Origin: Hybos culiciformis
Lineage: Eukaryota; Arthropoda; Insecta; Diptera; Hybotidae
Length of the DNA stretch: 64,000 bases
Reading direction: 5' to 3'
Assembly: GCA_964007475.1 (NCBI GenBank)
Contig: OZ023273.1
Coordinates: forward strand, 14,025,922-14,089,921
This document shows positions 51,298-64,000 of this stretch, one piece after another (within the stretch, counting starts at the first letter, position 1; the number at the start of each line of letters is the position of its first letter). Both the position numbers and the translations under genes were made by a program. A model generated the notes under the pieces. It was not told where the DNA came from. It did no database searches and saw nothing but the letters and a program-made list of their open reading frames with translations.

Positions 51298-54200
51298 AAA
51301 ACTAATCACTAATCAATGAAATTATTTCTAAATACAAAAATAATTGCAAAATTTGATTATATGATACGAATTAGCTCGCTGAGCTTCGAAGAGAACAGTT
51401 TTAGAGAAATTATTAATTATTAGAACAAAAGCCCTCACATCAATTTTATTATTTTATTATTATAGTCATGTAGAATAGTGAAAAATATCAAAGATATTAA
51501 AACAAAATATTTTAATTAGAATATAAAAAGAAAAATTCCGTTTTACATTAATTTATAATTTCAGAAAATCCTTTTTAATATCAATTTGAGCACAATATTA
51601 TGATATTGAAAAACAACTGGTTCAAATAAACAAAATTTTTCCATATATTTAAAATTCAATTATTAAAATTTTTACTTTGATCTATGTCGAAATAAAATGA
51701 AAAAAAAAACCCCTCTATTAAATATTAATAAAAATTAATCAGTTTTAATTTTTACCCAACCGTATTGAAGAGTATATTAAGATATATGATTTCTTAGTAT
51801 AATAAAATGTTGTATTGATTTGATATCGATTTTTATTAATATATAATACACCTAAAACCAAAAATTTGCTACGTACGTACAAAGTTAAATCTAAAAATAA
51901 AACACATTTTCGTTTTTCTTTATTTTACGTACTTTTTTTTTTGTCTGGGAAAATAAAAAATGTATATACATATCGTATATATAAAAAAAATCCAATTTGG
52001 GGAACTGATTTGTATATATATATATGGAGTAAATTAACATTTCTTATTCTTTTCAAGGGTAAAAATGGTTAAATAATTTATGGAAATTTAATGTGTCCCT
52101 CTAGATATATTTAACAAAATATCATATAATTTTCTATTAAAGACTGTAGCATAAAATTATAATTTATTGGGATCAAAATTCAGATAAAATTTATATAGAA
52201 AGTTCTGTTTTTTTATTATAATATTTTTTTTTTGGTTTGCTATTACTAGCAGGCCAAAATAAAATATAGCAAAAAAAAAAGATATTGTGAATATCATATT
52301 TTATTTGTAGAAAATTATTACTTTTTTCACTTCTTTTTTTTATTTTTTGCTTATCTTATTTAATTTAACATTTATGTTATTGAGATAATTTTGGTTTGAT
52401 TTATTTGGTTTTTCTTAAATAAAACATTATATTGTCATCCCACATTCTATAGAACGAACAAAAAAAAAACATTTTATTTTAATGCGTTCCTGAATCAAGA
52501 TTCAATACAACGTGATCTTGTTAATTAAAACAATTAATGTGAATTATTATTTCAGACGAACTTTTTTGTATATTAGTATATATTATTAATTTATTCTGTT
52601 CAGATATAAAATGACAAAATTTTTCTTATCGTATCAATTAATTAGTTTCGGAGACATGGTTAATATATAGTTTATTTATTAGTTAATTTTTCTATTGGAA
52701 AATGTTAGATTAAAATTCTTTTTAGATTCATTCAATAATCGAACAAATTATTATAATTATGTTAAAAAATCGCATAACGAAGAAATATATTTTCTTTAGT
52801 TTAGTTCGGTGGTGAGACACATTATCATAGCTTTTCAGTTGATTATGCCCCCGGGGGAAGAGAATGAAAATCTGAAGCTTACATTTCATCTATATAATTG
52901 AAAAGTATGAACAACCAAAAAAGCAATGGCAATATTCACTTGAATCCTGGTTCACCAAAACCTTATCTTAGTATTTTCTTTATTTTTAGTAATATTCAAA
53001 TTTTCTTAGAAAAACCTTAAATTTTAATTTAATGTTAAAATTCCCACAGCAAACTCTTAATTCTTTTTTAGGTCCTCTACCACTAGGATTTAAAAATAAA
53101 CATAAAGTTAGATAATAGTTGAAGATTGTAAAAATTTAATATTTCCGGGAAAAAAACATTTAATTTTTTTTTACAAAATTAATCCTTATTATAAAATATA
53201 TCTTAAAAATACTCATATCATAGAAAAAAAAAGCTAAAAAAAGTCTCAAAATATATTGAAATATTTTGACACGAAATGATAAATACATAAAATATATTTA
53301 TTTATTCTTTTAAAAGCAAAAAAAAAGTAAAAAAAAAAATTATTTATGCTTATGTACATATATTCTTATATATGTATATAAATGGAAATTATTTTTATGT
53401 AAATTTATTTTTGGAAATATTTATACGGTATTTAAATAAAAGGACAACAAAATACTATTTGTATTTAACTTTAGGGTTCAAATTTTATATAATATTTATT
53501 TTTTTTTCTTTTTTCCTTTTATTCCTTTTTTGTTTTTTGAAAAATGAAATGAAGAGAAAAAAAAATCAATATGATTTAATTTAATAATAATGAAGTAGGA
53601 AATATGTTTCAATTTTCAAAGAATTCCAACTAAAAAAAAAAAATTGACCTAAAATCTTTTTATAATTCCTATTTTTAGAAAAAAAAAAAATAAAAATAAA
53701 AAAAAAATACTTTTAGAAAAAGGGCGATAAAGTTACCGAGATCTTTATCGTTACAAATTGATGACATATTACTTGGACAAATATTTGATTTATTTTTTTT
53801 GTTTTTTTTTTACGGAAAAAGGCTAACATTTAATTTAATTTTGATTTTATCACTTATTTTTTATATTTTCCTTCTAACAACAATTTTTAGAGCTATTGTC
53901 CTTTGTAAATCAATGTAAATAATGTCGAAAAAATTGATATGTTTTGCTATAAAAAAAAAAAAACAGAAAGCTTATTTGATTTCCTATTTAATGGTTTACA
54001 AAGTTTTTTTTTACTTTTCTTTTGACAACTTTTTATGTGTTTTTTTTTTTATTTCAACAATCGAAAAGTTTATGAATAAAATGTAAAATTTACTGACTCT
54101 AAACTTTGCTCATAACTTAACTTTTTTTATTTACCCAAAATAGAAATATTAGTAGGAAATTTATTCTAATAAAGTTCAGGTGTATTAGTTTTAGCCTAAC

Positions 54201-57200
54201 AGAAAAGTGTATTGAAAATCAATGTTTAATGTTGGGTTTTTAGTTTACTCCTTAATTTAAAACTTAAGTACATATTTCATTTAGAAAATTTTATATCGAT
54301 ATATATCGGTATATGTGAATAAGAAGAATGTAATGAGTCCTTAAGTTAAGCAAATAAAAAGATATACTTTCAACTCATTTTTCAGTAATTTTAATATTTT
54401 AAAGAAAGTTGTCTCATCTCAGTTTAATCTGGTAATTTGAAAAACTTAAACAAGACTAAATTTTTAACTACACACAACTTAATTTTTGAGTTTAGATAGA
54501 AATATCTTTTATGTGAAAAAAATATATATTTCCCAAAATTATGAGTTAAATTCTTTCTTAAAGTTTTTTTGTTTTTCAAAACCCTATAAGATCAGAATTT
54601 TTTTTTCTTTTCCAAAAATAATCTTGATATAAAATTTGAAAAAACAAAAAAAGAAAGAATTTTTAGTATTTAAATATTTTAAAAATCTTCTTTCATGTGC
54701 ATAACACAACCAAAAAAGAAAAACAGAAAAGGAAAAACATAAATTACGATAAATGAATTTCCACTTCATAACCTACTTCTTTTCTGTTTTTTTTTTTTTT
54801 TTTTAAAACATGATCTAAATTACTCATGATTATGTATATGTACACATATATCTACGAGGAGGAAAAAAAAATTATTTATCTTTCATAAGACTTATTTTCC
54901 TCATTTATTTTGAATTTATAAGATAAAACAGAGTAGGTATTTTTTGTTATCTTCAGTTTCGATATAATATAAAAATGCACCTTTAATTTTTCAACAACGT
55001 TTATTTGAAATATGTATATACTTATATATAATTTTTTTTATCTAGTTTTGCTTGTCAAAAACGAAAAAAAAAAACAAAATAAAAAATAAATTCTCCCAAA
55101 ATTTAAACATACAAAATATTTCCAATATTATCTGTCTGTTATACTATATGTTTATTCTAATATTCTTCAAGTTATAGATATAGAATTTGAACAATTTTGT
55201 GATGGGAAAATATAAATGTGTTGCATATAAAAATAATAGAACAATATTGTTTTTTTTTTGTTTGTGGAAATGGTGTTAAGCTTTCATTTCTCCACAAATT
55301 GTGTGGCTCGATATTACAAGTTGCAATAATTGACGTCATTAAATTTCTTCTTTTTTTTTATATAGTCATGATAAAAATATAATTATCATAAATTTGTTGA
55401 ACTTCAACAAATACTTAATATCTTAAATATTTCTTCTAGATTTTAACTTGAGAAAATAATTTTCTTGCAAAATTTTTCTTTTAAAATTTTATTCAAGATA
55501 ATATTTATGTACGTTTTTATTTTTATTCTGTATATAATCATAATATGATGATGCTAAAGAATTTTTTCGAATAAAAAAAATAAATATATAATGTCATCTT
55601 AAACACAAAGTGTATAAAATAATTCCCAGCACCGTCTACTTATAATGGAAGATGATTGTAAGGTCTCATGATAAATGGTTATCCATATATTTTCAAGAAG
55701 TTTGGCTCTTATGCAATAAAATTTTTTTTTTTTTTTAAACTTCATATAATATATAGATATATGAATGTGTACATAAATATTTGAACTTTATTAGCAACTA
55801 ACAAAAAATATTTTAGTTTGACAGGTAACCCAGTTCTTCTTTTCCTAACATTCACCTAAATCTACATTTATTTTCTTTCTTTTTATATACACATATAACG
55901 ATCAAAATTGGTTTTTATTGAAAATTGCTCCTTGGACTAATTATTATTATAAATTTTTTCACTTTATAGAGTATAAACATATACAAAAAGATTTTCAAAA
56001 ATATCCACATATGCAGATATCTTCATTATATTTTCATGTGTGACATTTAATTCAGTTGAGAATTGTTATTCTAACTTTTATAAACAGGATATCGCCTCAC
56101 ACAAAATTTTTCTTTCAGAACAAAGGCTTTTATACATAATTTAATTTTTTTTTTAACAAACATAAAAAAGTATTTCATAATTTTTTCTATATCTATGTAA
56201 GTTTGGAGAGTACAGCCTTTTTCGACCATTAGCACAAATTTTATGGAAATAGACGACCGTATTTAATTTTTATTAACTTTTTAAACCCTATGTTTTTGGA
56301 TTTAGCTTTATCATTATACGAATAATTTTTGGAAAATTCTATAATAAATATTAAGCTTTTAATGATTTCAAATTTGCTTGGCTTTAATTTTTTGTGAAAG
56401 TATTAAAATTTTTAAAGTTTCACTATAACATTATGAAATTTAATTATGTACTTTCATTTTTGTTTAAGGATCTTTAAAAAGTTTATAAAATGTTAATTCA
56501 AATATGAAAATCTGTTTAATACATTTAATTTCAAGAGATTAATCAATCATTCTGTTTGTCAGAATCTAAAAACTCTATTTTGCTGCTTAGATTGATGTTT
56601 TAACTTGGACAACAGCTCAATGTGATGAATTTTTAGTTGATGATGTGCATTTAAATACCGAAACAACAGACAAGTTCAAGCACAAAGAATTTGTTTGCCC
56701 AAAGCTAATTTATTTAAAATATTTTAAACATCAAGCTATACCTTACATTATACTTTAAAATCTTTGAATTTATATTTTAATATCATTTTAGAAAAGTTCT
56801 TTTTTGGTGACCGAATCATATATTATTAGCTTACCCCAAAGAATAAACTTAGTTTTCCTACAAATCCTGACTGAACAAATTAATTTTTATATAAAAAGAG
56901 GAGCACCTTCTTATTATGTTTTCAACAACTGCAATTAAGAATTGTGTTCTACTTTAAGAGTTTATTCCTATTATAATTCGGAATAATTTTTGTTTTACGG
57001 TCTAAAGGTAAAAACTTTGAGATTATAATTTGCTTTCATATCAAAAAAAAAAAGAAAAAAGAAGAAAATAAAAGATACAGAAATTAGCAAACAAGACCAA
57101 GTATATATTTTTAAGATAAAAATAAGATAAAGAAAAAAAAAAAAAACGTTGAAAGCAGGCATATAAAAAATATTAATATATCTATAAGTAAAAAATGAAA

Positions 57201-60200
57201 AATTATTTTCCCGCTTTTTTTTTTTGTGTTGCTCATCTTTTGGATATGATGATAATAAAGATGTAGCTTTTTCGCGCATTAAAAATCAGTATTTTAAATG
57301 AAATGTGAAAATAAAAAAAAAAAAAAAAAACAACTCTCTATGTCTTTTAAGAAAGGAAATTTGGAAATTTAATCACGTTTTGCTAAAATAAGAAATGTTA
57401 TATATATATTTTTTTTCTTCCTTATTAAATATACTAAAAAATATACTAAAAGAGCTTTAAACGTTTTAATTTTCACAAAATTAAAGAAAATTCAATACAA
57501 ACTCATTAAATAAGATTTTTATTACACTGGACCCATGTAATAAAAAGTAAGCAAAAGGAAAAAAAAAAATCCTTGCAATAAAGAGCAAACATTTTTTTTT
57601 AATTTTTTTTTTTAACATTTATAGAGGGTTCTTGCATAATTATTAAATAAATTAGACCATATTCTTTGCAAATTCTGCAAAATTTCCTAGAAATAAAACC
57701 CAAAAGATCATGACCAATAGTATAATTATTTCAAGTGAATAATGTTTATGTGTATATAATTTTCTTAATTTTTTTTTTATATAAAATTGAATTTTGTGAA
57801 CCATAAACTTAGTTCAAGGGCATAAAAAAGAAGTGTAATTTTATTACTGAAAATTCTACCAAAACGATTACTGCGTTTCTTCGTATTTCCGAATCTGCAT
57901 GAAGCATGTTTATATTAACTTAATACTTTAGTCGAGATTCTAGTCTAATGTTAGATAATTAACTTATTTATTCTATGATTGTTAGTATTTTGATGATGTT
58001 AATTTAATCTGAATTTAGAATGTGGAAATTATTTTTTTTTTAAATTTACATTTAACTTTAATATATTTTTTTTTTTTTTTTTTAAATTGCCTTAATATAA
58101 TAAAATCTAAAATGTGTGACAACCTTTTCAATCATTATTATTATTAAAGCTTAAATTTTTCAACACATTCGCATAAAATGGCATCAGGTTCAGTTTAGTG
58201 TGATATTTATTTTTCATAAAAGCTGTTAAGGTCTAGCACTTGTAATAATCATAATTTGTTTAAAGTAAATCAGGAAAATATTCATCATGATGATAAATGA
58301 ACCTTACAATAAGGAAACAAAAAAAAATAAAATAAAAAATTCTATAAATTGAATTTTGTGCTTCTTAGTATATTGTGTTATGAAATGAATGCTGTATATA
58401 GGGTAATAGGATTTTAAGATAGCAAATATCTGTCAGAATCATTTTTATTGATATTATTGTTTTAATTCATATTTCAAATTTTATTTATGCTATTGATATT
58501 ACTGTTAAATTCAAACTAACATAGGTATTTTGTAAAATTTAATTAGTTCTCTGTATTAAAATAACCTGCTGGAACTTTGAAATTGCACATAGATTATTAT
58601 AATAAAATAACCACCACTTCGTATTTCTGTTAATATAAATTTGTTTGCAGCAAAATTGTAAAATCTTAAAACTCAAACCTTTACTTAAGAGATACCTTCA
58701 CTGATAGAGTCTTATATAAGAAATGCTCATTGCTATCAGTATATTCTAGAAATCGATATAAATAAAAATTATGTATATATTATTTATATATATAATTACA
58801 TATATAAAAATACTTAGACTAATTTTTGAATTTTTAATGCAATATTGTCGTAATCATCATACAAAAATTTCTGACATTGCAACATTTTTTTTAACCACTG
58901 GCTGTTCCAATTTAAAAACCTAAATGTTTGTTTGTTTGTGAAATTTAAATTTTCTTATTTTTTTTATGCACAATGTCCATTTCTTTCACATGCATTTTTT
59001 TTTTTCATTAAAAAAAAGGCCTTTCACTAAAGTTTTCCCTTACATGCTAGAAAATTTTGTTTTTTTTTCTATTCAGGTAATAATGTATAACATTTTGATT
59101 TCCTTTTCTGTTTTTTTTTTCCTTTAAAAATCAAAAAAAAAAAATGTTATTCTGTCATTTTATAGAAGAAACGAATATGACAGCAAACATTGTCTGAAAT
59201 TCATAATGATTTTCAACGAAATAAGGAGATATTATCCTTATATAAATTTATGAAAACACGTAGACAAACGGAAATAACTGTCTGCTTTTCTTACAGAAAA
59301 AAAAAATCAAAGTAAATCTAGGAACGTGCTTTAGATTTTTTTTTTATTTTTTTTTTTTGACAAAAATACCTGATTTTATATATTACTTTTTAGCTTTCTT
59401 GGTTGAATAAAAATTTCTAAAATAACAGAAAAAAACAACAAGAAAATGTTATTTATTTCATTTTCTATTGAAATATAGTAAAAATAAGTTTATTGTAACT
59501 TCAAAATAAATAAATTACTGCACATAAATAAATTTAAATTCAAAATTATTGTCTATATACACACAACTCTCATTCTATATTTGTATAGATTTTCCGCATT
59601 CTAAGATCATATTATGCGAATTATATTGTTTTCATGTTTAGGTATATCGTACTACCTATGTATAAAACTTATTTATATTTTGATTTTACAAATGTATGAC
59701 ATTTTAGAATAGAATAAAGAATGCACATAATGTATATATAACATTTTATATTAAAATTAATGCAATTCTGCTGTACAAAAAAAATTAGTATTCATGTTAT
59801 TATTTTTACTCTGATCTCTAAGTATAAATTTTAAATTAGTATATTTATGCACGATTTATATAATATAATTTAGCGTAATTCCAAAATTGACAAATCTGAC
59901 TTTTTGGCAGTTTTGAGCTTAATGAAATTGTTGAAAAATATTGGCAAACTTATTTTTTTTTTCGTTTTGCCGAATCAAAATATTGTCTATGTTTTTAGTA
60001 AATATAATTTTAAAATTAACATGTGTTCAACCTGTCACCTTCCTAATAACATGTAGTTATTTAGAAAACTTTACTGTGTATCTACCAAATCTTATTCCTG
60101 AATTATTTAGTGTTAAGTGTTTAGAATAAATTCCACATGTCTGTAATTTATTATCAAGAATCATTAAAATTTGTAACTTGATTTCTTGATTTTTGTTTAG

Positions 60201-61390
60201 TTAATCATTATACCTGCACTATTTAAACAAACTATATGTACAACTTACAACATAAATATTTGTATACATTTTGCGAATTTTCTATATGGAATAATATTTT
60301 TGATGAATAATAATAATACATTACTTATATGTATTTACATATGTAAATCATATAATGTTATATTTTGAACTTAACTTCTGATTCAAACGTATACAAGAAT
60401 TTATTTGATAAAATAAAAGATATATATTTTGTTTTGATAATTAGTTTATGCATAAAAAACAACATAAGGCTTTTTATTTTACATCTTTTATGTATACACT
60501 ACCATTATCAAATAAATGTCAAAATCACATTAAAATATTATTTATATATTTATATAATTCATACAACGCAATAAGATGACAAATACGAAATTCTGAAATT
60601 CTATTTATAAATTGATATTTTTGAATATTAATTTAATAATTCCTTGTTTTGATTTTAATTGAAAAATTTTCTAATTCTTTTAGTCAAAAATTTTTAGTTA
60701 CTATGCTTAGATAATTGTATGGGAACTAGAAAGTTTAGTTGTAAAAAACTTTTCATGTACATTTTGCTGATAAAAATATTAAACTCAGTTGAGGATCATC
60801 AACTTATAATTTTAATTGTGAATATTTTGATTTTCCTGTACACACTCATTGCTACTATAGATACTTATCAATTTTATTCAATTATAATTAAAAATTAAAA
60901 ACCAATTCTATTCAATATTCAGTAAATGTAAATTATATAACTTTGAATTGTAAATTTATATTGGTATAAAATAATAGCACAATCATTAACAATGTATAAA
61001 CTTTTCCAATAAAGTACATAAATATTCAAAAGATATGAAGAATTTTTTAATTTATATCGATAATAATAATTTCTATTCTTACTTCTTATGTCTACAAATA
61101 AAAATCCTTCATAATGCAGTCTTACATTAATAATGATTTTCTATTTTTTTTGTTTTTTTTTTTTGTTATATGCAGAAAAACTAGAAAATCCTATTTGCTG
61201 AGCTTTCATTAATGTCATCGCCATATAAGAAATATATCAAAAAAAAATTTTTTTTTTTATAATTTTCTTCTTTTTTTCTTTTTTGTTGAATAAAACTATT
61301 TTCAGAGAAAAGAATTGGCCTTATTTTATTTTTTTTTATTATATATAAGATGATAAAAACACATTAAATAGAAATAAAAATAAAAAAAAA

Positions 61391-61408
61391 ATAATAATAA
61401 TAATAATA
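61391..61408. repeat. (ATA)6 microsatellite
   Basis: Six ATA units after an A run. A further AAAAT/AAAT-rich stretch follows at 61480-61522. Confidence 0.85.
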
Positions 61409-64000
61409 AAAACTTCGATGAAAAGCTTAGGACAAAAAAAAAACGAAAAATAAAATATCAATAAAAATCGAATAAGCAAAAAACAAAAAAAAAAATAAAA
61501 ATAAAAATAAATAAATAAATAAAAGCAGATGGCAATGTTTATCAAGAAATTGTTTTTTATTATAATATTAGGTACTATTCATTTTTATTATCCTTTTATT
61601 ATGTATTGAAAATAATAATAATATAAGCAGGACAATACCATTTTATTTAATTTCCCGTAGAAAACAAGGGGTGAAAACGGTTTAAGTTTTAACAAACTAA
61701 TTATGGAATATAGCTTGACTGTAAGTATGCGGTGTGTCAAAGTTTTTTTGGTTCAGCTTATATTTGTTCGAAGTCATTTTATATGATGTACTAATTTTAA
61801 CATTAATTCTTTGTGATTGGAATCCTCTTTTAACTTCCTTTAAACACATTACTGAACCTGGAAATTTTTTTTCGAATATCTCGCCACCACAACAAAAATT
61901 AATTTTTGATTATTCGTATTATTATTCTCTTTAAAATTTGAATACATCCGTTTTTTATTATTGTATTGAATTTTTGATCCTTTTTTTTTTTATTTGTATG
62001 TAAAATAAAACAAAATAAACAAAATAAAAAGCAAAAAAAAAAAATCAGCTTATGTTTTCGAATATATTTTAATACTTTAACACCAGATTAGAGTATTGAG
62101 CATATGTAAATATTTATATATGCATAATGTAAAATATACATATTTTTACATTATATTAACATATTTGTCTTGGTTTTTTTTTTTTTTTAACACTATTGTT
62201 TTCATATATTTATCCAAAAATAAGGAAAATGAAGAAAAAAAAAACAAATTCTATGTTATGTAGCCTCAATAAAAGAAAAAAAACAAAAAAAAAAAAAAAA
62301 GCACAGACAACCACTTATAAAATCCTTGAATTTTGAAGTGATAAAGCAATATAAAAAGATTTGAATTTTTTTTTTATTATTATTATTATTTCTCCTTTTT
62401 TTTTTTGTTTTGTTAGGGGTTTTAATAAAAATTTAATGATATTTGAAAAATTAAAAAGTTAAATGCATGTGGACTGAAAAATTTTGTGAAAATTTATATA
62501 ATAAAAATAATATGGTAATAAAAAAAAAAAAATCATGAAATAAAAAAGAAAATGAACAAAAATTATGGCTCATTTTATGTTTAGCTAACAAAATAAATCA
62601 TCACATTATTTTGATAATTGTCCACAGACATTATTTTTGTTTTATTTTGAAACGAAACTTATTTTAATAAGAGATTTTAGAATTTCATCAAGGTTTAAAT
62701 TTATGTTTAAATAAATTTGTGATTAATGGTCTTTATTTTGTTATATATATAGAACTTTGAAATTTTTTTTTTTTTTTTATTTTAATTTTAGGACGTAAAC
62801 AAGGAATATTATTTTTGTATTACTTTTAAATCGTGTTTTGGTCAATAAAATATTTTTGAAATTTATTTCCTTTTTTTTTTTTGTTTTTTTTTTTTTTTAA
62901 TGCCACCAAGGGAAATTAAAGAAATTAAAAATAATTTTTAATGATGTTGTGTACTAAAATAAATCCTTCTATGGTGTTTTGATTTGATTCAGACTAACTC
63001 TAACTTTAGTTGTAAAAAGAATTTTATAATTAAAATAAACAATATTGTTTTTATCAGCTAAGTAATTATAAAATTTTAGTTATTGAACCTTCTCAACCTA
63101 TATAATATCCTTTAGTTATATGTTTTTGTTTTGAATTCAAAAATATTTCTTAAATACATATATGCTACATAAGTTCAAGTTACAATTTTAATGTGCGTCC
63201 TAAGATAGATTTTTTTATTTACTACATAAGTGCTCGAAAAATATCAGTGTTTACTTTGAAATTTCGATTTTGTATATATTCAGAATTATATGTTACCGAC
63301 ATCTTATAATGTACAATCAATCTCAATTTATGTATAATTCAGATGGAAAATAATGATCATGACAGAAAAATACTACATTCTCTCTTGAACTCAAATTTTA
63401 CATTACATTATAAATAATTTCTGGAATTTACATATATAATTTATTTATTATCTTAAATTCATAACATTGAAATTTATGACATTGAAAAGATAATTTTTTT
63501 CCAAAAAAATCAAAAAATAAAAAAAAAAAGAATAAATAAAATAAAATAAGAGAAATTTTGCTATACAAGCTCCCAAGTGTAATTGTAATGACATGTTTTT
63601 GAAATCATTTTTTTTTTACCTTATGGTTATAATGTTGTAAAAGTACTTAAAAAAAATTATGTTTACATTAAGTGAATCAACATTTTTTATTACTTTCAAC
63701 TACATAAAAATATTGAACAAAAGTATTTTATGTATGTACAATAAAAAAAAAAACAAAAACAAAAAAAACTTTATAAAACAAACATAACAGCGCATTATAT
63801 ATGAAAAATCGTTAAAAATTTTTCATATTATTTTAGTAAGACATAGTTTTTTTTTTGTATACAATAATTTTCATTATACGATATTTAAAAAAAAAATTAA
63901 AATTATGTCCACTCAAATTTAAAATTTAAAAATTTCTAGATTATTTTTTGTTTTAAAACAACGAAACAGTTCATTGTAAGTAACGCTTTAAAATTCATAC

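Larger units (their letters stand above)
50489..64000. other. AT-rich non-coding DNA
   Basis: Apart from the hAT-like fragment at 51262 and the simple repeats listed, I see only homopolymer-rich AT DNA. Open frames here (up to 94 codons) are Phe/Lys/Ile/Asn-rich and follow T or A runs. No splice-bounded coding segment was recognised. Confidence 0.5.

Noticed and set aside
1..64000. CRISPR arrays, bacterial operons, riboswitches, rRNA, intact tRNA
   Set aside because: None seen. Composition, splice signals and transposon types are those of an animal nuclear genome.

Overview
This window is eukaryotic nuclear DNA, very probably from an insect. It is roughly four-fifths A+T by eye, full of A and T homopolymers of 10-20 bases, and has no open frame longer than about 117 codons on either strand. 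There are no operons, no rRNA and no intact tRNA. The one confidently recognised coding segment is a 133-base internal exon on the minus strand (11566-11698) with both canonical splice sites. It encodes the first half of an immunoglobulin domain of the Sidestep family, arthropod cell-surface axon-guidance and synaptic-partner proteins. That exon is the main taxonomic clue. The species cannot be named from this sequence.

Layout. 1-11565 is AT-rich, apparently the intron downstream of the Ig exon, with a 180-bp tandem duplication at 9294-9671. 11699-24942 is AT-rich and presumably upstream intron, with an unexplained GC-richer island (11812-11950) and a degenerate tRNA-like sequence (23113-23180, minus). 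24943-28677 is a candidate 3.7-kb DNA transposon. It has 15-bp terminal inverted repeats, degenerate homologous arms, subterminal GCGTCGT-type repeats, a seven-unit minisatellite of about 103-105 bp, and a nested 544-bp Tigger/pogo-like element with TA target duplication. 28678-40284 is again AT-rich, with a coding-like island (28866-29054) and a decayed inverted-repeat element (32050-32302). At 40285-40565 on the plus strand two short exons with good splice signals read through in frame into a 44-residue lysine-rich peptide, a tentative micro-gene.

40566-48060 holds nothing recognised. 48061-48328 is a nearly perfect 112-bp hairpin foldback element, followed by a GC-richer repeat-like block full of TTTTCCG motifs (48340-48980). 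49759-50488 is a TA-flanked MITE with 24-bp perfect terminal repeats; it carries a tRNA-like/SINE sequence with a 215-base A-rich tail. 51262-51297 resembles a hAT terminus. From there to 64000 I see only AT-rich DNA and simple repeats.

The simplest reading is the interior of a very large Sidestep-family gene on the minus strand, with giant introns colonised by non-autonomous DNA transposons and tRNA-derived sequences. The true gene ends lie outside the window or were not recognisable. The most unusual items are the composite 3.7-kb element, the hairpin, the MITE with an embedded tRNA-like module, and the small spliced reading frame at 40.3 kb.
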